Assembly: GCA_030562195.1 (NCBI GenBank)
Contig: JAUJPP010000007.1
Span: 21,449,769-21,513,768, forward strand
Direction of reading: 5' to 3'
DNA length: 64,000 nt
Origin: Nipponacmea schrenckii
Taxonomy: Eukaryota; Mollusca; Gastropoda; Lottiidae
The notes under the pieces were generated by a model. That model was not told where the DNA came from. It searched no databases and worked only from the letters and a program-made list of their open reading frames with translations. This document shows, piece by piece, positions 11,661 to 21,142 of the stretch (position 1 is its first letter; the number at the start of each line of letters is the position of its first letter). The translations under genes were made by a program, and so were the position numbers.

Positions 11661-12985
11661 TACCAAATACCTCATCCACGGTTGGACTATGTGGTCTAAC
11701 AGTGGAGGTGCTGGAAATTAGTGATATTGCACTAGGCGTTTACCACGCGACAAGTTGTTGTTCGACATTTGGGTTTAGACTAAGATTATTGTAAATTAAG
11801 TCATTAACAAATATCTGAAATATAAAAATCAAATCATTTCATGTCATTTGTATGTTATCAATACAATTCAAAAATTTAAATTGTTGTATGTCAGATACAA
11901 TAAACAAAATGTATTCATATTAAATAGCATTTTGTCGTATCTCACGAAACTTGGAAGAAATGGCAGATTTAACAAGTCCAAGCATCATAATTAATGCTTC
12001 AAATGTATTTTACTAATAACTGATTAATTCATGAATGTTTCTGTTGAGAAGAAACCACAGACATATGTACATTTCATATTTTACCGCCCAGAAACTCAAA
12101 GCTATGAAATGTCAGACTGATATTGGCAAATAGGCGTGTCCCAGGTAGTTGCTAGATTCCAGAAAATAAGAATTTTGAAGTTTTATAACATACCTATTGA
12201 TATTTTCAAAAAATCAGCTGCTTTTCAAAGAAGCATGCTAACATGAAAAAAAATACTCTGACATACGATATTTTTGCATTTCAACTTTTTAGCGAATCAA
12301 CATACGATTTCGGAACACATGATCATATAACAACTTTTTATTGGAATTGTAGGTTGTAACATTGCGGTTTAACAATGCTACGAAAGCACAGGCATGTAGG
12401 CATTACCTCCAATAATAAGAGTATCGTATGTGCAGTTGTGCAAAAAAAATATGGAATGAAAAGATCAAGTAATCATCTATAATCTGAAATGTAAAAAAAT
12501 ATTACTGGTTCCCACTGGAACATTAATATCAATGTAAATTATAATAAATGTTTTTTACTTGTGAAATTGGAAAGTTTAATGGAAAAAAGGGAGAAAAGGG
12601 TTAGACTCACGACTATTATATGAAAAGTTGCGCCTTTTCATTCTGAATTCATAAATGTAATAAAAACGTTTTACGACATTTGAGATACGACCTTTTGACT
12701 CTTCACCGACGACATCTCTTTCTTATCCGGAGCAACAACAGCATCAAAATCGTATCTTTTCTTAAAAGTAATCCGAAAAGAGGTGAATGATTTGAATTAT
12801 TTGTCAATTATCTGTGGTCTATTCAATAGTTACTTCATTTTCCTTAAAATCTTTTGGTGACGATCTTATTCGTGAATATTTCTCCAGATAGGAAAGAGAT
12901 GTGTAAGAATTCGCCATTTTAAAGATATATTTTTCTATCTTTTCTCAATTCTAATGGCGCATTTAGTGAAATAGCTTACAGAGCA
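11661..12985. other. non-coding AT-rich stretch
   Basis: No coding region, RNA gene or clear repeat structure is visible. It separates the LINE from the satellite and LTR element. Confidence 0.5.
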
Positions 12986-13014
12986 TGCCCTTGATCATGC
13001 GTAATGAAAAATCC

Positions 13015-13175
13015 GGAAGACGAGAACGCGAGAACACGAGAGTGCGAGATGGCGAGAATGCGATAACGCGAGAACACGAGAAAACCGTTAAAACGAGAAC
13101 GCGAGAATGCGTTCTCGCCTTTCTACTCTCGCGTTCTCGCACTCTCGTCCTAGGGCGAGAACACGAGAATATAAA
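13015..13175. repeat. 8-bp satellite array arranged as an inverted repeat
   Basis: An octamer of consensus 'aacgcgag' repeats head to tail at about 13,018-13,110, then appears in the opposite orientation ('ctcgcgtt') at about 13,110-13,153, and flips back for two copies to 13,175. The two halves can pair as a long hairpin. It abuts the truncated 3' LTR of the element to its right. It is translated by chance as R-E-rich peptides in both strands. Confidence 0.75.
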
Positions 13176-13196
13176 TGGACGCAACCGGCTTCCATA

Positions 13197-13257
13197 AGTA
13201 ACTTCTGGAAAGACAATCTCTAACGTTCTAGAATAATCTGGGTCAATACCATAACAC
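13197..13257 (-). repeat. truncated 3' LTR
   Basis: About 60 bp that match 15,007-15,068 with several substitutions (shared 'agaataatctgggtcaatac' on the plus strand). It begins with TG immediately after the polypurine tract. The rest of the LTR is missing, replaced by the octamer satellite. Confidence 0.72.
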
Positions 13258-13299
13258 CTCCCCACCAAAACTGATATTATAAAGGTCAGCAACAAATCT

Positions 13300-14594
13300 T
13301 CACTTTTGGTTTGCGCTTTCGCTGGGATCGTCTTGGGTTATTATGCTTTTAATTCCCAGAGTACTGTCCACTGAAATTCCTAGTGCCTGGATAGCATTCC
13401 GTCCCATTAAGTTTAGATCGGGGATCTTTGTAACAATGTAAGAAACTGAGCTTTCAGTTTTTGGATCTACTGTTTGGGCGTTGAAGGTTCCCAACACTGG
13501 CATGTTGTGTTGACTGGGTATTTTTGTGTGACCTCTGCTAGTTTTGATTTTCCAAGTTGTTTCAAGATCGGCAACGAGACAAAATTTCCCGAAGATGCTG
13601 TGTCTAGTTCCATGGTAAAATCATGGTCTTTAATTGTGGTTGGTATATCAAACTTGGGTATATCATCTGAATCTTCACCCAGAATCGCTTTAATTAGCTC
13701 AGATTTCCTTATTTCCTTCACTGAAGCTTCTGTGTGCTTCGATTGCTGTTGTTTCTTCTTGCGGTGTGCTTTCTTCTCACAAAAGTGACATTTATAGTCT
13801 TTGAAAGGGCAGTCTGGGGCTTTCTGACCTTTTCCACATCGGTAGCATTGACCCTTGGTGTGTGGCTTTAGGTTGTTGATGGCCTTTATGTTGATTCATT
13901 TTGTTGTTCTGCTTAACTTTGTTCACTGGTTCTGGTTTGGAAGCATGTACGATTTCCATGGCAACATGTGCTGCATCTTCGGTCCCGACGGCGACTTGGA
14001 CGGCCTTGGCAGAATCTAGTTGATCATCGCGTATTTTGAAGAGTGCTTTAAGAACCGATTCATTAATAACAGAACATATGAATCGTTGTCGTAGTGGGGA
14101 TTCGTTATAGATGGGAAATCACGACGTATACGAGCTGCCAATTCTTGAATTGTTTCCCCTGGTTTTCGTTGCATATCACTCCAGAATTTAAATCGTTCAC
14201 GCTCAATGAAACGTTTTGGATCAAACTGTTCTTTCATAAAGTTCTCATTCTCAAGTTCATCCAGTTTCAATGTATGAATGGCTTTAGGTGGGTCCATTTG
14301 AGTAGCCAAGGAAGACTGCAGTAGTTTGGTTTGTCAAAAACACATGGGCAGTTCTGCTTTCGGGTACTGCATTTGCTGCCAGAAAAGTACAAAATCGTGA
14401 ATAATAATCAGGCCAAAGTTCAGATCAAAAGAAACAAATGGTGGCATAGATGTTGTAAGAGTTGTTAAACAGGAAGTTGGCTCACCGTTAGATTTTGAAA
14501 CTAATTTCATCAAAGTGTACATTTCTTCTCTTATTTGTTCAGAAAGAAGTTTAAACAATTCTGTAGATTCTGCCATGTTTAAACTTTCTGTCAT
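13300..14594 (-). pseudogene. LTR element gag-protease, frameshifted
   Basis: 14,309-14,016 has a classic Ty3/Gypsy capsid segment ('EQFDPKRFIERERFKFWSDM', 'KPGETIQELAARIRRDFPSI'). Zinc-knuckle residues follow at about 13,870-13,780 ('CYRCGKG', then 'CHFCEK'). 13,721-13,467 holds an aspartic protease active site 'MELDTASSGNFV' (DTA in place of the usual DTG/DSG). 13,503-13,300 is its C-terminal half with 'DLNLMGRNAI'. Frame changes occur near 14,330, 13,990 and 13,480. No RT follows: a stop at 13,300 is just 30-40 bp from the polypurine tract. Confidence 0.78.
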
Positions 14595-14692
14595 TAACCA
14601 ACGTTTTCCAGAAAATGATTAGATAAATTCTATTAGTAATCCGTAGTAGTAATCCTTATGTAGGTATCCTATCGGCGACGCTAAATTTCTGT

Positions 14693-15068
14693 TGTATTTC
14701 TTTCTCGAAACTCGTAGAATAAAGACACACAGATCAAAAAGTAACTGTAGATTTATTTATTTATTATTAATGTGAATGCACAACGAAACAACAATATATT
14801 AAGCACAAGGTATAATAACAAATCATACATTCAGTAATTAAGCACTTTTAAATGAATATCCCGAAGCCTTAGCTACTAGCCTATTTATATAAAACTTATA
14901 CTTCTAGAACAATCAAGAAGCCACTTTAACAATCCAGAAGTGATAAATTGTTGCACACTGTTTTCACAGGTCATATTGCATCATAATAATAGTTGAGAAA
15001 CCTTTTGTAACTTCTGGTAAAGATAATCTCTAAAGTTTTAGAATAATCTGGGTCAATACCATAATACT
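14693..15068 (-). repeat. 5' LTR
   Basis: About 375 bp, defined on one side by identity to the 3' LTR start and on the other by the 'aca' end followed by 'gaaatttagcgtcgccgat', a plausible primer-binding region. A TATTTATA-like block lies near 14,880 ('tatttatata' on the plus strand). The terminal TG is mutated to TA. Confidence 0.6.
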
Positions 15069-16210
15069 ATGATATTTGACAACAGCGTTCTCTCTGTTTT
15101 TCTTCTTATTTGTGTGTCATTAACGATTTTTGAAATTTACCCAGAATATTGTGTGCCCTTTTCCTGAGAAATAAGAACGACAGGGAAGAACCGATAGTTT
15201 GTCATCGAAATCCCATTGTTCAAAAGAGAAGTATCCTTATGTGTAAAGCGAAGTTGAGTTGTGGTTACCTAGTTTCTAAATGATATTTTCTCATTTATTT
15301 ATGTGTATCAGGAACACTGTTAGCAATGCATTTTTGATATTGAGTTTCGTTTTGCGGTTCGGCTCGTTAGTTCTTGGTTTATTTATTAGCATCGATTTGC
15401 ACCCTCCTAATATTTAATGTCGTTAGCTCCTTCAATTCATCAAAATAATGCGTGAAAGCAATATTGCTATTACATTAGTTGAAGATGGTTGGTTGATAGA
15501 ATTTTTCTAGGGGTAATCCATTTTTGGGGCACAGTGCCAACGGGCCTAATTTTTAAAAATTGAAATCACTCATTCGCCATTTCAAATAGCATGCACATCC
15601 AAAATAATCAACATTACAGGGTCACGTGGAACACATAAAATAAAAGTAAAAGGTGATGGTTGATGCAACCACAAGTGTGAATGGATGGTGTAGGCAGGTA
15701 ATAATGGCATGATGAAATACAAAAAAACATACATATTCTAAATATATCAAGGTTTGGTGGGTATTTAAATATGCATAAAAACTCTGCACCCACGGATGTG
15801 TGGAAAATCCCCAAATAATGTGCCTGAGTTCATCCTGACCGTCCAGCAGCCATGTCTGTCCAAATAGTTAGATTGGTAATAGGGTCAGCTAGTACGGTAA
15901 CAGAACAAATCATATTGATTCAATGGAAGTAACCTTTGTCAGAATGGCCCTACTAAACTACTAAGCTAAAAGCAGGCCTGTAGCAGGGGGAAGGGGCATT
16001 GAAATCTTTCTTGCTATTTTTATACAATCAAAATCTTTATCAGATTTGCTGACACAAGTCTTTTGATTGGCTGAAATTTTCAATGACTTGTTTAAAATGG
16101 CATCTTAAAAATAGCTCTACGCTTGAATATTTCAACTTAAATTAGAGTCAACAATCAGTGGTTTATTCTGTCAGTTAGGGGGGTTGGTATGGAGCTGACC
16201 TATACAGGAA
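15069..16210. other. non-coding stretch
   Basis: No gene, RNA or organised repeat is visible between the LTR element and the DIRS element. Confidence 0.45.
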
Positions 16211-16504
16211 AATTTAAAAAATTGACGAGACTTACCTTGGTTAAAGTAGGGATTAAATGAGATAGTAGCACGTGTCGCAGTAATCATTCTTCAAAACTTG
16301 GAAATATTGAGATTGAACTCAATGAACAAGAGTTTTCTGGCTTAAAAAACAGCATTTTAGAGAACAGTAGCTAGCAAATAGCTACATTTTTGTTGTAGGG
16401 ATAAGGGTGGGTGGCATTTAATCCCTACAGTGAGTCCTATGACTCACAGAATTTAAAATTGACTTCAACTTTAACCAAGGTAAGTCTCGTCAATTTTTTA
16501 AATT
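16211..16504. repeat. perfect 37-bp inverted repeat at DIRS 3' end
   Basis: Arms 16,211-16,247 ('aatttaaaaaattgacgaga' start) and 16,468-16,504 are exact reverse complements around a 220-bp loop. Inside the loop, 'agggattaaatgag' near 16,248 and 'catttaatccct' near 16,415 form a second pairing block. The right arm reads 'ccaaggtaagtctcg', which contains a consensus splice donor on the plus strand. Confidence 0.85.
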
Positions 16505-16580
16505 CTTTTTCGTCATCTCACTTCCGGTCTTAAATGAGACTTCAAAGCAGTTTAATCTTAATATTTTATTATGACAATTA

Positions 16581-17704
16581 TCAAGTCTGTAGAACAGACT
16601 TTGAGAATGCAGATACAGATTCACTTGTCACATAATCTTTTGAATAATTTTTCATAAAAGTCCCAGCATTACTCCAGCCACCTGCCTGAATAATGTTTTT
16701 AATTGGCACTGAGTTTTTATATGCCTTTGTACAAACAGAAGAACGAGAAGTGTGAGATCCATATACAGTAACGTATATACCTGATAGAGACATAACATTC
16801 TTTATCCACCTTGACACTGTGTCTCTGCTCACCTTTTTATGAGGCTTAACATAACTTATAAGTAAAGATGTCTCATTATTCCTTAACTGTTCAGTTCTTT
16901 TCAAATATTCTTTCACAGTTGTATATATACACAAAGACCTGTCTGGGGGGTAGGCTTTCAAATAGACACATTTGACACTTTTCCCAGCTCTGATGTGTTT
17001 TTTGTAATCCATTGATTTCAAAACAAAACTAATATTTTGTTTTACACATGTTTTCAATAGTTAAAAGGTGAATAGCATGTACTCTGAGTACATTTGTCAA
17101 TGCAATCAGCATAAGTTGTCAGGTCAACTAGAAACTGGTGACAGCTTTTTCAAAAAGAAAAACACTTTGTTAACATCCCATGTCATCATATGCCTTGGTT
17201 TACAATTACTGGATGAGATCCTATTGAATGACCTTCAATAATTATTCCCATTGCTGAGAGAGATGAACGGGCAGTATTCAACACACTGTAGCCAAGGCCC
17301 GACTGAAATAGGCTGGTAAGAAAGTTTAGCACATCATTGATAGTTGGCTGAAGACAATTAGTTTGTTTTTCACTACAACACTGTAACCATCTGTGTATGA
17401 ACGTTGAATATTGTTTTTGAGTTCCAGATTTCCAGGCTGACATAAGAATGTGTGTTGTTTGTTCAGAAAAACCTTGTTTTTCATACCAATTCCTGATACA
17501 TGGCAGGCTATTAATACCAGCTTCCTTTGAAGGGGATGAATCTCTTCTGGTTTGTGTACCAATGTCAATATATTTTTCTCTCTGGGAATAATCAATGGTT
17601 TGTTGATTAGTATTTTCATCAGGCCTGAAAACCACACCTGGGTTGGCCAAAGAGGAGCAATTACAATTCCTGTTGCATTGTCTTCTTGAATTTTTTGGAT
17701 GCAC
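16581..17704 (-). pseudogene. DIRS tyrosine recombinase, frameshifted
   Basis: 17,704-17,186 encodes the N-terminal SAM-like core-binding region ('RNWYEKQGFSEQTTHILMSA', 'SGTQKQYSTFIHRW'). 17,057-16,581 encodes the catalytic part with H-x-x-R as 'SHTSRSS', 'AGGWSNAGTF' in place of the second histidine block, and Y in 'KNYSKD'. Between them (about 17,186-17,057) the frame changes at least twice and stops occur. These recombinases circularise and integrate DIRS cDNA without target duplications. The protein as read here is broken. Confidence 0.82.
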
Positions 17705-19356
17705 GAACCCATCATGCTGAAAGGAGGGAAAAGATAGATTAATTCAAACTGACCCCAATTAATAGTGAAGGCGTCTACAAAAGAGCATTCTGGATCAGGA
17801 TACCATGAGGAAAAACAAGGTACTTGTTTATTGATTCGAGATGCAAATAGGTCTATTTCAGGAGTGCCAAACCGGTCACAAATGCATTGAAATATATCGG
17901 TTCGGAGTTTCCACTCTAAATTATCATTAAATTTTCTAGAGTAAGCATCTGCCTCAATATTTAACTTTCCTGCTATATGGGAGGAAGAGAGCCAAAGCCC
18001 ATGGTCAATGCACCAAAGCCATATTTGTTTAGCTAGATCATTACAATTTTCTGCTTTAATTCCACCCATATTGTTAATATAGTGGACTGTTGTGGTATTA
18101 TCACATAATATTTTAACATGTTTGACTTTCAACAGATGCTTTTCAAATGATTTTAGAGCAAACATAACAGACAACATTTCGAGGTAATTAATATGATTCT
18201 GACTCTCGAAGGCATTCCATCTGCCCCCTGTCTTTGATCCATTTTCTATAACAGCCCCCCACCCTTGGAGGGAAGCGTCTGTGCTAATAATCATATCTGG
18301 GTTCCCATGAGAAATATGTCTTACTTGGGAACGCAAACTTTTTACCCACCAGCTTAAGTCAAGCTTCATATCTGAAGTAACGTCTAAGGTGGCATCAAAA
18401 TTACCTTTGTTCTCTGTTAGAGCTGTGATTTTTCTCTTTTCTAAATTTCTATAAAACATTGGTCCGTATTCAACGGCAGAAAAACTGGACACCATGAGTC
18501 CAATGACATGAGCTAAATCTCTTATTAACAATGTAGACCTTTGGCTAACTCTTTTACATTCACTAATTATGTAGTCTTTCTTATCATCTGGAAGATAAAC
18601 AACCATGTTATGAGAATCAATTATATTTCCAAGAAATTTTATCTGTTTTGTAGGCTCAAAAACCGATTTGATAGGGTGAACCACAAATCCCAATTTTTGT
18701 AATAATTCAACAGTTGTTTTTGTGTTCTTACAGCATTGCTCTTTTGTGTCACCAACGACCAAGCTATCATCAATATAGCCCGAACAGACTATACCAACAT
18801 TTCTTAACGAGGCATATACTGGCTTCATGAGCTTAGTGAATAAATGAGGAGCCAATGAATATCCATTGGGTAAACATGTATATTGAAAAATTTTTTCCCT
18901 CCACATGAATCGAAAGAACTTCTGATGCTCCTCTGCAATACTTACAGAATAATATGCATGTCTAATGTCTATAGATGACATAAAGCAATCTTGTGTCACC
19001 AATTTCAAAGTGGCTTCAAGAGTATCCATTTTAAAATGGCGGTAGGGGATATGATTATTTAACTGTTTCAGATTCAAAATCATTCTGTACTCCCCATCTT
19101 TCTTGGGTCTGACAAAGATTGGAGAAAGAAACTGTCCCATTTCAGCCTTGACCTCAATAATGACTTTCAAGTCTAACATCCTCTGAATCTCAGTATCGAT
19201 GGTCAATGTTTCTATCGAATTAAAGAGAGGACAAAACCGAAAACTGTGTTGAATAGGAGGAGAATTATCAATAAATTCTACATGACAGTGACTCACAACA
19301 TCTAAAATTTGAGCATCAGAAGTTAATTCTTTCCATGCAGGGAGAACATTTTTCAA
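17326..19356 (-). CDS. DIRS reverse transcriptase-RNase H with MT-like C-terminus
   Basis: An intact ORF of 676 residues. The RT has 'MILNLKQLNNHIPYRHFKMD', 'SSIDIRHAYYSV', 'LPNGYSLAPHLFTKLMKP' and the catalytic box 'GYIDDSLVV' (YIDD, as in many DIRS RTs). RNase H follows: 'ISTDASLQGWGAVIE', 'YLEMLSVMFALKSF', 'ILCDNTTTVHYINN', 'HIAGKLNIEADAYSR', giving the D-E-D-D set. After that comes the DIRS MT-like block ('EIDLFASRINKQ', 'WYPDPEC--VDAF', 'FPPFS', 'APLWPTQVW'). The ORF overlaps the recombinase reading frame from 17,704 to 17,326. It copies element RNA into cDNA in the nucleus. No disabling change is visible. Confidence 0.9.
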   Translation of the reverse strand: MKNVLPAWKELTSDAQILDVVSHCHVEFIDNSPPIQHSFRFCPLFNSIETLTIDTEIQRMLDLKVIIEVKAEMGQFLSPIFVRPKKDGEYRMILNLKQLNNHIPYRHFKMDTLEATLKLVTQDCFMSSIDIRHAYYSVSIAEEHQKFFRFMWREKIFQYTCLPNGYSLAPHLFTKLMKPVYASLRNVGIVCSGYIDDSLVVGDTKEQCCKNTKTTVELLQKLGFVVHPIKSVFEPTKQIKFLGNIIDSHNMVVYLPDDKKDYIISECKRVSQRSTLLIRDLAHVIGLMVSSFSAVEYGPMFYRNLEKRKITALTENKGNFDATLDVTSDMKLDLSWWVKSLRSQVRHISHGNPDMIISTDASLQGWGAVIENGSKTGGRWNAFESQNHINYLEMLSVMFALKSFEKHLLKVKHVKILCDNTTTVHYINNMGGIKAENCNDLAKQIWLWCIDHGLWLSSSHIAGKLNIEADAYSRKFNDNLEWKLRTDIFQCICDRFGTPEIDLFASRINKQVPCFSSWYPDPECSFVDAFTINWGQFELIYLFPPFSMMGSCIQKIQEDNATGIVIAPLWPTQVWFSGLMKILINKPLIIPREKNILTLVHKPEEIHPLQRKLVLIACHVSGIGMKNKVFLNKQHTFLCQPGNLELKNNIQRSYTDGYSVVVKNKLIVFSQLSMMC

Positions 19357-19394
19357 CTGCGCTGCAGAAAACTTTACCTTTTTAGTGACAGAAT

Positions 19395-20630
19395 TTACTG
19401 GCTCTTCGACTTTTCTTTTTGAGCTTGATTTTGGGGCCCATTGTCCCGTCTGTAGTTTTTTGACTGGCTGTTATTAAAGTAATTTCCATTATTGTAGTAG
19501 TTTCCTCTACCACGACCTCTACCATACCGACCTCTTCCACGGCCTTGGTACTGCCTGCTTCTTGTGGGTGGCCTTTGAGAAAAATTCTGCAATTTTTAAG
19601 CAATCCGACTACAGTCAGCTATATCTTTAGCGAGCTTTGGAGCGTCATCTCCAAACAGAAAGCTTTATAGCACAAAGATGTGAGAACTCTTGTCTCAAAT
19701 CGGCTTTAATAAAATCTCGTCTAACAAGATTTATCTGTCTATTTGCATGTCCAAGCAAAGCAATTGTATCATTGAGTTTATCAATATTGTCAGGCATGAC
19801 TGATGCCAGCAAATTTGGTGTTTGTGATAGATCAGCTAAAGAGTCCACAGCTTTTGTAAGAATAATAGCAGATTTTATAACTGAAGTTTTAATGGCTTGC
19901 ATTTTCCGACCAGCACTTCTTGATTCCTGAGTCATTATATCCCAGACCAATTGGTTTGCTTTAACTGACACCAGACTCTCACAATTTTTAGGTCGTGATG
20001 TCATTTCGTCCTTGGAAAGTGCTGCATACTGATCATCACTCATTCCATTCTTAAATAGTTCATTAACATTATTAGCTAGAACTTCGTCTACTTTACTATC
20101 AACGACTGAGTCAGTTGGCTTGAACCGTTTGGACATGGAGGAAAAACAGTTTCCTTCATTCTCAGCTGTTGGTGATGAATCTATTCTCCGTTTATGGCCA
20201 GGATCAGCCTCTGTATCGATTTTCTGATCATTTGTGTTAAGATCATCATATGACTCTCCCTGAGAGCTTCATCATCATCATCGTACTCCTGGTAATCATA
20301 TTCATAGTCACCATTCTCCAGAGATTCTAATCTAGAATTTTGGGCAGACTGCGTCTGCTTTATTCCCTTCAATAGTTTCAAAATTTCCTCAAAAGTGCTT
20401 TCAGCAGATGTGACTGTTGTTAGGCTATTTGAGATGGGTAACATATTTGATTTGGTGGACATACCCTGTTTTTTACGATTTGAGTCTGCTGAGGAACATC
20501 TGTCGCAAGCGGCACCCGCTAGCTTCGGTTGTTCTTTCAAGTCATTTTTTACCTTAGACTGACTCGCGTCAATCTTATGTGTGCCTAAATCATCATCAGT
20601 TGTCGATCTTGTTTCTGTTTGTGTACTCAA
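19395..20630 (-). pseudogene. DIRS gag-like protein, frameshifted
   Basis: Three blocks in different frames. 20,630-20,181 is a polar N-terminus with an acidic run. 20,136-19,645 has the conserved DIRS gag motif 'ANRQINLVRRDFIKADLRQE' followed by 'LCAI'. 19,592-19,395 is an RG-rich tail ('QGRGRGRYGRGRGRGNYYNN') likely to bind nucleic acid. Frame changes lie near 20,170 and 19,630. The first ATG sits inside the first copy of the tandem array at 20,590 onward. Confidence 0.75.
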
Positions 20631-20935
20631 GTGGTGTATCTTGTAACTTACCCCAGTTGTCGATCTTGTTTGTGTATGTGTACTCTAATGGTGTACCTTG
20701 TAAACTTACCCTAGTGCTCGATCTTGTTTCGGTATGTGTACTCAAGTGGTGTATCTTGTAATCTTACCCCGCTCACAAATTGAATTACCCCACTTGTAGA
20801 TCTTGTTTGTGTATGTGTACTATAATGGTGTATATTGTAAACTTACCCCACTTGTCGACCGTGTTTGTGTAAGCGTATTGTAGTGGTGTATCTTGTATTT
20901 TTACCCTAGTGGTCGATCCTGTCGATTCTATCTGG
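20590..20935. repeat. ~58-bp tandem array at DIRS 5' end with repeated splice-donor motif
   Basis: About five to six copies of a unit of about 58 bp. On the plus strand a copy reads 'gtcgatcttgtttgtgtatg' then 'ggtgta-cttgtaa-cttacccc'. On the minus (element) strand each copy therefore contains 'ggggtaagtttac', a near-consensus splice donor, at roughly regular spacing upstream of the gag ATG. Confidence 0.75.
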
Positions 20936-21142
20936 AGTGGAAAACTTCTTTGTTTTGTCTTTTGTATATTAATATTTACATCAACAATTCTCTATAATAT
21001 GCACTCTAAATATTCGCAATAATCAGGTTTAAAATTATTAATATAACAACGTTATTTCCCGTGAAACAGGATATAGTATAATATGACGAATCGGGCTACA
21101 TCCTGAACAATACGGCTGTAGAATATTTTCTTTCTATACAAG

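Larger units (their letters stand above)
13197..15068 (-). mobile_element. Ty3/Gypsy-like LTR element, gag-protease only, one LTR truncated
   Basis: Minus-strand order: 5' LTR about 15,068-14,693, a candidate primer-binding region near 14,690-14,668, gag, protease, polypurine tract near 13,268-13,258 ('ggtggggagg'), then 3' LTR start. The sequence after the polypurine tract (13,257-13,197, 'tgttatggtattgaccca') matches the start of the 5' LTR (from 15,068 down). Only about 60 bp of the 3' LTR remains. RT, RNase H and integrase are absent between protease and polypurine tract, so the element could move only in trans. Confidence 0.75.
16211..20935 (-). mobile_element. DIRS-type tyrosine recombinase retrotransposon
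   Basis: Minus-strand order is gag, RT-RNase H-methyltransferase-like region, tyrosine recombinase, which is the DIRS arrangement. There are no LTRs. At the 3' side, 16,211-16,247 and 16,468-16,504 are a perfect 37-bp inverted repeat, consistent with the terminal-repeat and internal-complementary-region design of DIRS elements. The 5' side holds a tandem array (20,590-20,935). RT is intact, but gag and recombinase are frameshifted. It lies head-to-head with the Toll-like receptor, whose ATG is about 200 bp beyond. Confidence 0.85.

Noticed and set aside
13020..13175. CRISPR-like array
   Set aside because: The repeats are 8 bp with no spacers, in an animal genome.
12985..13197. Arginine/glutamate-rich ORF over the octamer array
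   Set aside because: It is translation of 'cgagaacgcgag' repeats, and both strands give similar peptides. No gene is supported.
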